Source: Chordibacter forsetii
Lineage (GTDB): Bacteria > Verrucomicrobiota > Verrucomicrobiia > Opitutales > Seribacteraceae
Assembly: GCF_964187505.1 (NCBI RefSeq)
Contig: NZ_CAXLML010000194.1
Location: 1-17,234, forward strand
Length of the DNA: 17,234 nucleotides
Reading direction: 5' to 3'
How positions within the stretch are numbered: the stretch's first letter is position 1; the number at the start of each line of letters is the position of its first letter. The notes under the pieces were generated by a model, which ran no database searches, was not told the origin of the DNA, and saw only the letters and a list, made by a program, of their open reading frames with translations. This document shows positions 7,157-13,758 of this stretch, piece by piece. The translations under genes were made by a program, and so were the position numbers.

Positions 7157-8656
7157 ATGGAACAGAACGCAAAAAAACTCTTAGAAAGAGCGATCGAACT
7201 TGATCCAAATCTTGCTAATGCTCATTTCAAACTGGGCGTTCTTTATCAATCTGAGCAAAAGTACGATTTAGCATTAGAATATTTCGAACAAGCAGTTTCA
7301 ATCAATTCATCCTACGCTGAGGCGGAATGTGAACTTGCAATCGAACTTACTCGATTAAGTAAGCACGAGGATGCAAGAGAACATTTTCTAAACGCGTTGG
7401 AACTCAACCCTAATTTTGTTAAAGCCTATTTTAATTACGCTTTAATGCTGGTTGAAGTTAAGGATTTCGAGGAAGCAAAAAACAATTTTGATAAAGTTGC
7501 AGAAATTGATCAAAATTTTGCTGCCGCTTATTACAATAAAGCAAAATTATTGACCAACCCCGATGACTTTGAAGGTGCACGTAAAAACTATGAAACAGCC
7601 ATCGATATTGAAGATGAGTATCCGTGTGCACATTACTACCTTGGAAAACTCCTGCTGGGTGGAAAAGCTACAAATAATGATGGTTCATCTATAGATAAGA
7701 GAGACTGGAAAACGGCAAAGAAACATTTTTATCGGGTGATCGAACTCGACCCGCAAAACTCGAAAGCTCACTACAATACAGCAAGGATATTATTTTCTGA
7801 AAAAAGTTTACCAACTTCCAAGAAACACCTCGTTACCGCACTTGAACTTACATCCGATTATTCAAAAGCCCACTATTTATTAGCCAGGATTTTAGAAGGG
7901 GAAAAAAAGCTGGAAAAAGCGATTCACCACTACAATGAGTCCATAAAATATTTTCCCAACAACCCCAAAGCACTTTTTCACCTAGGAAAACTTTACTACC
8001 ATCAAGAAAAGCTAGCAGATGCGGAAAAGAACCTAAAATTATCCATACAAGCTGACTCCCAAAATGCCAATAGCCACTTCTACCTTGCTAAGATTTTAAC
8101 CCTTGATGAAGATCCAAGCCTTGCAAAAAAACATTTCTACAAAGCACTAGAAATTAATCCTGACTTTGCTGAAGCTTATTATGAATTGGCTTTTCATGCG
8201 GAAAACTCGGGAGATCTAAACGAAGCCAAAATTCATTTTCAAAAAGCAACGGATGTTGAACAAAATTTCGCTGAAGCTTATTTTAATTTAGCCAGGCTCT
8301 CGTCCAGCCCATCAGAGTACGATTTAGCTGAAAGAAATTTCGAAACGGCTTTAGAAATCAAAAATGAATATGATGAGTGTCATTATTATTTCGGTAAATT
8401 GCTAGCCAAAGGAGAACGAATGTCAAAGGATGGTACCATAATTTTGCAACCCGATCCTGAAGAAGCGTCTAAACATTTTCAAAATGCAATTCGCATAAAT
8501 CCTAAAAACTTCAAATCGTTTTACGAGTTAGGCATTTTACTAGCTAATCAAAAAAAATTCGTTGAATCATTTGAGGCACTACAAAAAGCAATTACAATCA
8601 ATCCAAATTTTGCGGATGGTCATTATCAACTAGCTGTACTCTTAATGAATCAATCG
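7157..8656 (+). repeat. Tandem 750-nt coding duplication inside the TPR gene
   Basis: The two copies are 7157-7906 and 7907-8656. They are diverged in DNA, but their proteins stay in register at an offset of exactly 250 residues. Examples are IEDEYPCAHYYLGKLL at 151-166 against IKNEYDECHYYFGKLL at 401-416, and DQNFAAAYYN at 118-127 against EQNFAEAYFN at 368-377. Confidence 0.75.
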
Positions 8657-8731
8657 GCTCAATGTGCTCTAGCAAAGATTAGAAAACCTTCTGCAAAGAC
8701 TAAAGTGAATAAAAAGACCAAAAAAAAATGA
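7157..8731 (+). CDS. TPR-repeat protein, 2 x 250-residue duplication with basic tail
   Basis: The 524-residue protein consists of about 14 tetratricopeptide repeats, a helical scaffold fold for protein binding. No signal peptide or membrane segment is seen, so it should be cytoplasmic. Residues 1-250 and 251-500 align to each other without a gap. Each half holds seven TPRs plus a roughly 12-residue insertion at the same place, at about 169-181 (GGKATNNDGSSID) and 419-431 (GERMSKDG and following). The flanking pattern EY..(C)HYY.GKLL is also shared. The last 24 residues are rich in Lys and end TKKK. The gene starts 12 nt after the cyclase stop, with AGGG about 10 nt before the ATG, so it belongs to the same operon. 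Its stop overlaps the next start as ATGA. A role as adaptor for the cyclase or coiled-coil rod is inferred from context. Confidence 0.9.
   Translation: MEQNAKKLLERAIELDPNLANAHFKLGVLYQSEQKYDLALEYFEQAVSINSSYAEAECELAIELTRLSKHEDAREHFLNALELNPNFVKAYFNYALMLVEVKDFEEAKNNFDKVAEIDQNFAAAYYNKAKLLTNPDDFEGARKNYETAIDIEDEYPCAHYYLGKLLLGGKATNNDGSSIDKRDWKTAKKHFYRVIELDPQNSKAHYNTARILFSEKSLPTSKKHLVTALELTSDYSKAHYLLARILEGEKKLEKAIHHYNESIKYFPNNPKALFHLGKLYYHQEKLADAEKNLKLSIQADSQNANSHFYLAKILTLDEDPSLAKKHFYKALEINPDFAEAYYELAFHAENSGDLNEAKIHFQKATDVEQNFAEAYFNLARLSSSPSEYDLAERNFETALEIKNEYDECHYYFGKLLAKGERMSKDGTIILQPDPEEASKHFQNAIRINPKNFKSFYELGILLANQKKFVESFEALQKAITINPNFADGHYQLAVLLMNQSAQCALAKIRKPSAKTKVNKKTKKK
8720..8731 (+). other. 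A9 run at the ATGA overlap, candidate frameshift or slippage site
   Basis: Nine A (8720-8728) encode the last three Lys codons of the upstream TPR protein, directly followed by its TGA. The ATG of the next gene uses the last A. A -1 ribosomal shift on this run, or one extra A added by the polymerase, would read straight into the downstream gene and join the two TPR proteins. Whether this happens cannot be told from sequence; no stimulatory hairpin was identified. Confidence 0.35.
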
Positions 8732-9402
8732 AGAGCTACATCAAGGTTGATCTTGATCCAATGAAACACTTGGAGAAGGCTCTCCAACTTGATCCTGCTA
8801 GCCCGCAATCGGCATATTTATTTGCTAAGACACTTATCCAAAAAAAGGATAGTCTAAAAGCCATTAATTTCCTCCAAGATTTTCACAAAAACCATGGGTT
8901 ATCAGACAATCTCTATAACCTATTAGCAAAGGCTTACTTGGTTGAAAAAGATTTTAGCAATGCAGAAGATGCCAATGGAAACGCATTATCAAAGTCACCC
9001 AGAGATAGAGAGTTTTTAGAGACTGCTTTTCGTATAAAGGAAGCAAAAGGAGATAAATTCTCTGCCCTTCATTTCCTCGAAAGAATTATTAGATATGGAA
9101 CTGAATCCTTTGAGATTTATTGGGAAATGTCTAATTTACTTACCGACCCTGCTGAGCGGATTAAAAGAATCAATGTCTTGGAAATTGCCCACTCCCTTAA
9201 TCAATCTAATGTCAAAATCTACAAAACCTTAATTGGTAGCTACTGCGACTACTTTGAATCGATAGAATATAATAAAGCTAACATAGGGTTATTTAAAGCT
9301 TTTAAAGATCGAATAGAAACAACGAACGGTTTTGATCTACCCCCACCCCTAAAGGATAGATCTAATCTTATTTTTAAGCAGTTTGAAGCAATTGTTTACT
9401 GA
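8728..9402 (+). CDS. TPR-like helical protein, last gene of the cyclase operon
   Basis: The 224-residue soluble protein begins with an incomplete TPR (LEKALQLDPASPQSAYLFA, about residues 15-33). Weaker helical repeats follow to about 170, including KAINFL, AKAYLVEKDF and SALHFLERI. The C-terminal 50 residues (IGLFKAFKDRI...FKQFEAIVY) match no family I know. The start overlaps the stop of the preceding TPR gene by 4 nt (ATGA), a typical translational coupling arrangement. A second in-frame ATG lies 11 codons downstream (8761). Because its first repeat lacks a first helix, it could work as a continuation or partner of the upstream TPR protein. It ends 1 nt before the convergent pssA stop codon. 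Function unknown; a binding or adaptor role is inferred. Confidence 0.8.
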   Translation: MKSYIKVDLDPMKHLEKALQLDPASPQSAYLFAKTLIQKKDSLKAINFLQDFHKNHGLSDNLYNLLAKAYLVEKDFSNAEDANGNALSKSPRDREFLETAFRIKEAKGDKFSALHFLERIIRYGTESFEIYWEMSNLLTDPAERIKRINVLEIAHSLNQSNVKIYKTLIGSYCDYFESIEYNKANIGLFKAFKDRIETTNGFDLPPPLKDRSNLIFKQFEAIVY

Positions 9403-9403
9403 A

Positions 9404-10207
9404 TTATGTTTTCTTTTTACTTTTAAGATAAATAGCAAAAGAAGGAATAGAAAACAGATAAAATAGGATGGCAAATGCCAAAGATAGCCACTGTTCTCGA
9501 ACCACAACGGCAGCAGCCAAAATTACCCCCACAAGAACAAAAATTACTTTTCCGTACGATATTTTATATTTTATACTTTTTAAAGAAATGGTTGGAATAC
9601 GAGAAACCATAAGGACACTGACTAACATAACCCATAAGCATATCGCTCCAGGACGAAATAATTCGATTCCCGAAATTCCAAACCTTTGCATATTTACCTC
9701 GAAAATGATTGGGCTTAACAGGATAATAGCACCAGCGGGTGATGGAACTCCTGTAAAGTAGTTGCTTGGCTTTCCATCCGAGTCAGATGGAGATCGACTA
9801 GTAACATTAAATCGAGCAAGCCTGAGCACACAGCAAGATGAATAAAAAATGAATGGTACCCAATACCATCCTAGTAAATAACTGCTTTCACTTTTAGTGA
9901 TTGAAACAATCCAAAGGTATAGAATAACGGTAGGAGTAACTCCAAAGCTTACCGCATCAGATAAACTATCTAATTCAGCTCCAATTTTAGAGGTTGCCTT
10001 AAGCATTCTCGCACTTAACCCATCCACGAGGTCAAAAAAAGCAGCAAGCAAAACACAAACTACAGCAGACTTCCACTCCGACTCTAGTGCAAACCTTATA
10101 CCTGTAAGACCAATACACATTCCTACAGTGGTAAATATGTTAGGTATCAAACGAACAATTAAGAACTCTTCAGTCTGAGCTAGTGGATTAGGTTTGTCAG
10201 GAGACAT
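9404..10207 (-). CDS. pssA: CDP-diacylglycerol-serine O-phosphatidyltransferase
   Basis: This inner-membrane enzyme joins CDP-diacylglycerol and L-serine to give phosphatidylserine and CMP, the first step towards phosphatidylethanolamine. The 267-residue protein has the full CDP-alcohol phosphatidyltransferase motif D59..D62-G63..A66-R67-x8-G76-x3-D80-x3-D84, followed by AVSFGVTP, a stretch typical of the PssA branch. The N-terminal LIPNIFTTVGMCIGL also fits PssA. Hydrophobic segments cover most of the rest (about 46-60, 90-103, 112-126, 155-170, 185-200, 215-233, 240-258), and the C-terminus is a basic KSKKKT. The start is an ATG at 10207, 41 nt from the divergent small gene. No psd gene is visible nearby. 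A related CDP-alcohol transferase such as PgsA is possible but less well supported. Confidence 0.92.
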   Translation of the reverse strand: MSPDKPNPLAQTEEFLIVRLIPNIFTTVGMCIGLTGIRFALESEWKSAVVCVLLAAFFDLVDGLSARMLKATSKIGAELDSLSDAVSFGVTPTVILYLWIVSITKSESSYLLGWYWVPFIFYSSCCVLRLARFNVTSRSPSDSDGKPSNYFTGVPSPAGAIILLSPIIFEVNMQRFGISGIELFRPGAICLWVMLVSVLMVSRIPTISLKSIKYKISYGKVIFVLVGVILAAAVVVREQWLSLAFAILFYLFSIPSFAIYLKSKKKT

Positions 10208-10248
10208 TCAGTCTTGAAAACTTTAGGGATTAAATTCAGTTTTTTGTT

Positions 10249-10590
10249 ATGGAAGGAAAGATCAAAATAATAATAGTAATTCTTCCTACTTTAATTTGTT
10301 GCAGTAAAAGATGGAATCCAGACGAACAGTATACCTCAGAAATTGCTTCTTTGAATACTGCTAAGCTTAATATCTATAAAACTTCTAATAAAGTTAACTT
10401 TCATGACATTAAAGTGGGGGACTCATTGTCTCGGGTTATATCTATGATAGGAAATGATTATAAAATTTCAGCAAGTTTAAAAAATAATTACGGAAATTGG
10501 ATGAAAATAGAATTTGGTAAAAAATTAGACAAAACCCATATGGAATTACTTTTAAAGAACAACGAGGTAATCAATATTCACAAGTATTGA
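10249..10590 (+). CDS. Small exported protein with a BamE/SmpA-like domain
   Basis: The 113-residue protein starts with a basic, then hydrophobic segment (MEGKIKIIIVILPTLICC) that looks like a secretion signal. The cysteines at 17 and 18 hint at a lipoprotein, but the lipobox (TLI-C or LIC-C) is poor. The mature part contains DIKVGDSLSRVISMIGNDYKI (about 53-73), resembling the start of BamE/SmpA-like domains (helix after a VGDS-type turn). It is followed by strands WMKIEFGKKL and MELLLKNNEVINI. BamE-like proteins are often periplasmic or outer-membrane lipoproteins, but members of this fold have varied roles. The gene is divergent from pssA and convergent with the DUF4177 gene, whose stop is 5 nt away. 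Assignment to the fold is tentative; function unknown. Confidence 0.65.
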   Translation: MEGKIKIIIVILPTLICCSKRWNPDEQYTSEIASLNTAKLNIYKTSNKVNFHDIKVGDSLSRVISMIGNDYKISASLKNNYGNWMKIEFGKKLDKTHMELLLKNNEVINIHKY

Positions 10591-10595
10591 ACTTT

Positions 10596-10811
10596 TTATA
10601 TTTCAACCTCTTTAACAAAAGTAAGTAAGAGCTTAATCAAAGCTCCTTCGCTAAGTAAAGAGGGGGTAATAGAAAACAATTCCCAACCCTCTTTGCACAT
10701 TTGGTTGGATTTCTCGTCAATAATGGAAGCAATCTCAAGACTCGTGTCATCACCCTTTATTCGCATACCTTTGGGAGTAATTACACAAGTTTTGTATGTT
10801 TTAAATGCCAT
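10596..10811 (-). CDS. DUF4177-like small protein at the end of the polysaccharide export operon
   Basis: The 71-residue protein has the DUF4177 pattern: an N-terminal strand (YKTCVITP), a central helix (about 24-40), the conserved EGWELFSITP (41-50) and a final strand (LIKLLLTFVKEVEI). There is no signal peptide. It begins 7 nt after the stop of the Wzc-like gene, with AAGG (10817-10820) 5 nt before the ATG, so it is probably co-transcribed and coupled. The biochemical role of DUF4177 is unknown to me. Its position suggests a small accessory to the export machinery or simply a hitch-hiker. Confidence 0.75.
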   Translation of the reverse strand: MAFKTYKTCVITPKGMRIKGDDTSLEIASIIDEKSNQMCKEGWELFSITPSLLSEGALIKLLLTFVKEVEI

Positions 10812-10816
10812 AAAAA

Positions 10817-10820
10817 CCTT
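10817..10820 (-). promoter_or_regulatory. Ribosome binding site of the DUF4177 gene
   Basis: AAGG on the minus strand lies 5 nt before the ATG and overlaps the TAA stop codon of the Wzc-like gene (10819-10821). This supports the chosen start and translational coupling. Confidence 0.45.
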
Positions 10821-13107
10821 AACTTACTGCCTTGGCACTTGAATCTTTGGCAGGTTCTTCATCTTTTTCTCTACCATAATATTTGTTGTAATACTTGTAC
10901 CTAAAGTAACCGTATCCGTAATAACCAGAGTAGTAATAGCCTGGAGCTTTCTTTTGTGGAAGGTCGTTTAGTACAACACCCAAAATTTTGGCTCCGGTCT
11001 CGTCCAAACTTTCCAGTAAACTTTTGACTATTTTTCTAGAAACTTTTCCATAGCGAGTTACAAACAGAACCTCCTCTACTTTTCGGGCCATCGCCAAGGA
11101 ATCTGGAAATAATCCTAGAGGAGGGCTATCAATAATAATTACATCTGCAAAGCTTCTAAGCACTTTATGAATTCGGTCGAATCCATTACTCTCCAAAAGT
11201 TCGGTAGCAGCCCTAGTTCTTCCACCTGAAGGTAAAACAAAAAGGTTTGGATGAATCTGGGTAACTGTCTCTTGAGCCAATTCATGCAGTTTTTGCGGGT
11301 CGGTCTGTTCAGCATTGATCAGGGAAAGTAATCCTTTCTCATTAGCAATATTGCAAAACTTATGAATACCCGGACGCCTCAAATCAAAATCAATTAAAAC
11401 AGTCTTTTTTCCGTGATTAGCACAACTGTACGCAAGATTAGCAGAAATTAAGCTTTTTCCTTCACTTGGAATGGCTGAAGTGACAAGAATCGTTTTAGGA
11501 TAATCATTTAACGAGTTCATCTGAATCCGGCTAAACATACTACGAAAGGACTCCGTCAACCCGTCATCCAAATCATTTCCAACGATTAAGGGTCTTTGTG
11601 TCTCTTCAACTTCAGAAATCTTAGGAATACCCGCGATTAAATCTCGTCCTATAAAAACCTCTACATCCCATGGTGATTTGACGCGATTATCAACAAATTC
11701 AAGCAAGAAGGGAATAATCAAAAAGATCGCCACACCAAGCATCATTCCATCCCTCTTAATTTTCACTTTATCAGGAGTGAATGGCGCCCCAGGCAGATAG
11801 GCAAACTGTTCTTTGTTCAAAGGTTCTTCTTGCTCGCTTGGTAATGCTTGTTCGATTCTTACATCATTAAGACGATTATGAATTTGATCCGTTGTCTTAG
11901 TAACCACCGAGAGTTGCCTATCTAAATTCCTAAGTTTTTCTTCAATTTCACTAAGAGTACGGGACTCCTCCTGCACCTTACCCATTGCAGTGGCAAATTC
12001 CTTCTCTTGGGCACTCAGTTGTATATGTTTATCTCTCAAGTCTTCGATTGAAGATTTCACTTCTTTATTCAAAGCTAGCTTAACCAGTTGAACTTGGCGT
12101 GCATTCTCAATCATTTTCGGATGTCTTTCCAAGTACCCGGAGCCAGTTTCTTGATAATCTTTCCTTTTTCGCTCCAAATCGAAAAGAGTTTTTCTTAGAG
12201 AAGGAATAGCTCCGTAGGATTCAATGGCATCGATTTCAAAAAATTCTTTTATCACAGCAATATCATCATCGATATCTTGAGATGCTAATGACTCTGATTG
12301 TGAGCCTATTCGTACTTGAATCTGTAGAATTTGCCGGAGGAGTGAGTTAATACGAATTTGTTCAAGTTTAGACCTAGTTACTTCAGAGGAATATTGGCTT
12401 TTTCGTGCTGCGGTATCTTGTTTTTCATCCTCCAAAAAGGGAAGGTCATACCTTTTTTTAAAGTTTGATTGTTCTTGAGAAATTCGCTCTTCCTCAGCCA
12501 AACTTTTATCGAGTAATAATTGTAAAACATTTCTCACATTCTCAACCTGTAGACTCTTTCTACTTTTATGAAGCTTTTCATATTCAGACTGCACAACATC
12601 CGCTATGATTTGTGCGCCTCTACCAGAACGAGCAGTCGAATTAATTGTAAAGCGGGGTCTGCCTTCTGATGGAGGAGAAACTGATACAGAATAAGAAATG
12701 GTGGCACCAACATCAATTGATATACCATCTTTAAGGAAGGGTCCTAGCAGTTCTGACTTTAATTCCGGACTGTCTTTTATTTTTTGAGTTACATTAAGCC
12801 TAAGATCTTGACTGTTAAGACCATCCAAATGTTTTGCGACAAGCCCTTGTACATGTTGGTCTCGATCAACTTTTTGTAGGTTGAGAATTGCAGGGGGGGG
12901 AATTAATCGAAAAGAAGCACTCGATGAGAATAATTCCGTCCCTTGAGATTTGATGTAGATGAAAGCAAGAGCAACGGGTAAAGATAAAGTAAGTGCAATC
13001 AACCAACGATCACGAAGAATGAGTAAAAAGTCTCCTATTCCTTTTATCTTTGTTCCTGATGACTGGACAGAAGGACTGTCGGGCATTTTGTTGTAATTTT
13101 CGTCCAT
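10819..13107 (-). CDS. Wzc-like polysaccharide co-polymerase and tyrosine autokinase (BY-kinase)
   Basis: This inner-membrane protein of 762 residues is predicted to control polymer length and export by cycles of tyrosine autophosphorylation. Transmembrane segment 1 is at about 36-53 and the Wzz-type periplasmic region at 55-450, with long coiled coils (about 185-265, 305-415). A GNVR-like stretch (AYLPGAPFTPDKVKIKRDG, 436-454) precedes transmembrane segment 2 (455-472). The cytoplasmic kinase has Walker A SAIPSEGKS (544-552, K551), Walker A' VLIDFDLRRP (570-579) and Walker B with D660 (IIIDSPP). The C-terminal tail has 12 Tyr between 724 and 744, the expected autophosphorylation cluster. The fused periplasmic and kinase parts match the proteobacterial PCP-2a layout rather than the split Gram-positive one. 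It starts 2 nt after the OPX gene. A C8 coding run sits at codons 70-72. No phosphatase gene is seen in the window. Confidence 0.93.
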   Translation of the reverse strand: MDENYNKMPDSPSVQSSGTKIKGIGDFLLILRDRWLIALTLSLPVALAFIYIKSQGTELFSSSASFRLIPPPAILNLQKVDRDQHVQGLVAKHLDGLNSQDLRLNVTQKIKDSPELKSELLGPFLKDGISIDVGATISYSVSVSPPSEGRPRFTINSTARSGRGAQIIADVVQSEYEKLHKSRKSLQVENVRNVLQLLLDKSLAEEERISQEQSNFKKRYDLPFLEDEKQDTAARKSQYSSEVTRSKLEQIRINSLLRQILQIQVRIGSQSESLASQDIDDDIAVIKEFFEIDAIESYGAIPSLRKTLFDLERKRKDYQETGSGYLERHPKMIENARQVQLVKLALNKEVKSSIEDLRDKHIQLSAQEKEFATAMGKVQEESRTLSEIEEKLRNLDRQLSVVTKTTDQIHNRLNDVRIEQALPSEQEEPLNKEQFAYLPGAPFTPDKVKIKRDGMMLGVAIFLIIPFLLEFVDNRVKSPWDVEVFIGRDLIAGIPKISEVEETQRPLIVGNDLDDGLTESFRSMFSRIQMNSLNDYPKTILVTSAIPSEGKSLISANLAYSCANHGKKTVLIDFDLRRPGIHKFCNIANEKGLLSLINAEQTDPQKLHELAQETVTQIHPNLFVLPSGGRTRAATELLESNGFDRIHKVLRSFADVIIIDSPPLGLFPDSLAMARKVEEVLFVTRYGKVSRKIVKSLLESLDETGAKILGVVLNDLPQKKAPGYYYSGYYGYGYFRYKYYNKYYGREKDEEPAKDSSAKAVS
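12893..12900 (+). repeat. Homopolymer G8 (C8 in coding sense) inside the wzc-like gene
   Basis: Eight G on the plus strand read as CCCCCCCC in the gene, encoding Pro70-Pro72 early in the protein. Gain or loss of one base would shift the frame and remove the kinase. It is the only G/C run of this length that I noticed in an AT-rich window. Confidence 0.8.
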
Positions 13108-13109
13108 AT

Positions 13110-13754
13110 CTAAAGCAGCCTCTCGGGGACTTCGATTCGGTCACCCGGATAAATCCAAAACCTCCGGGAGGAGTTACCCGATTGAACACCAGAACTTAAA
13201 GCTTCAACATCTACCTCGTAGGTTTTGGTATTCGTGGGATTACCACTTTCATCAAAAAAAGTACGGGTAACATAAACTCGATTTTTTTTTGCAATGTCAT
13301 TAAAACCACCAGCTCGAGCAATTACTTCAACAATATTCATTGCTTCCACCTCAGGCGGCAACACATAGGGCCCTTTGCGATTTACTGAACCGGTAAGAAA
13401 AACAACTCGCTCCGAATATTTAGTTATATTCAGCAAGGCCTTTGGGCGAGCAAAGATAAGTTCTTTCTTGTACTCTCTTTCAATGGATGACTCAGCTTCC
13501 TTCTTGTTTTTACCCATTAGCCTAACCTCACCAACATAAGGCATATTTATAGTTCCTTCATTCGTAAGGGAAGTTTCGATGCTGCAATCAACCTCTCCTT
13601 GTATTACAACTCTAATTCGGTCCCCAGGTCTCAATTTATAACCAGTTGGGTCCTTAAGCACGGATGCGTCAAAATAGGCCCCCTGCCCCGAAACATAAAT
13701 CCCTGACAAGAGAAATAATAATGTGTATGATACGAATTTCTTTTTTAGAGGCAT
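13110..13754 (-). CDS. Short Wza-like polysaccharide export (OPX) protein, periplasmic
   Basis: The 214-residue protein has a signal peptide (MPLKKKFVSYTLLFLLSGIYVSG, cleavage near residue 24-26) without a lipobox Cys. The Poly_export domain (about 36-108) includes YKLRPGDRIRVVIQG, and one SLBB domain (about 112-206) includes VFLTGSVNRKGPYVLPP and a closing YPGDRIEVPE. It is much shorter than E. coli Wza (about 380 residues). It lacks both the lipid anchor and the C-terminal helix that forms Wza's outer-membrane pore. It therefore probably forms only the periplasmic part of the conduit, with the beta-barrel protein encoded 4 nt upstream providing the pore. GGAAGG inside the last codons of that barrel gene lies 10 nt before the ATG. 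Followed after 2 nt by the Wzc-like gene. Confidence 0.9.
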   Translation of the reverse strand: MPLKKKFVSYTLLFLLSGIYVSGQGAYFDASVLKDPTGYKLRPGDRIRVVIQGEVDCSIETSLTNEGTINMPYVGEVRLMGKNKKEAESSIEREYKKELIFARPKALLNITKYSERVVFLTGSVNRKGPYVLPPEVEAMNIVEVIARAGGFNDIAKKNRVYVTRTFFDESGNPTNTKTYEVDVEALSSGVQSGNSSRRFWIYPGDRIEVPERLL

Positions 13755-13758
13755 TTCC

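Noticed and set aside
2506..9402. Cyclase operon considered as an anti-phage (CBASS-like or Pycsar-like) system
   Set aside because: The cyclase is a standard housekeeping-type class IIIb enzyme with GAF and PAS sensors; there is no effector such as a nuclease, TIR or phospholipase domain, and no mobile-element context.
9404..10207. pssA considered as PgsA or another CDP-alcohol transferase
   Set aside because: The LIPNIFTT start and the ELDSLSDAVSFGVTP stretch fit the phosphatidylserine synthase branch better.
13282..13290. Nine-T run inside the OPX gene as a phase-variation tract
   Set aside because: A/T runs of eight or nine occur several times in this AT-rich window (for example 2178-2186 and 15849-15856), so no special meaning can be given to this one.
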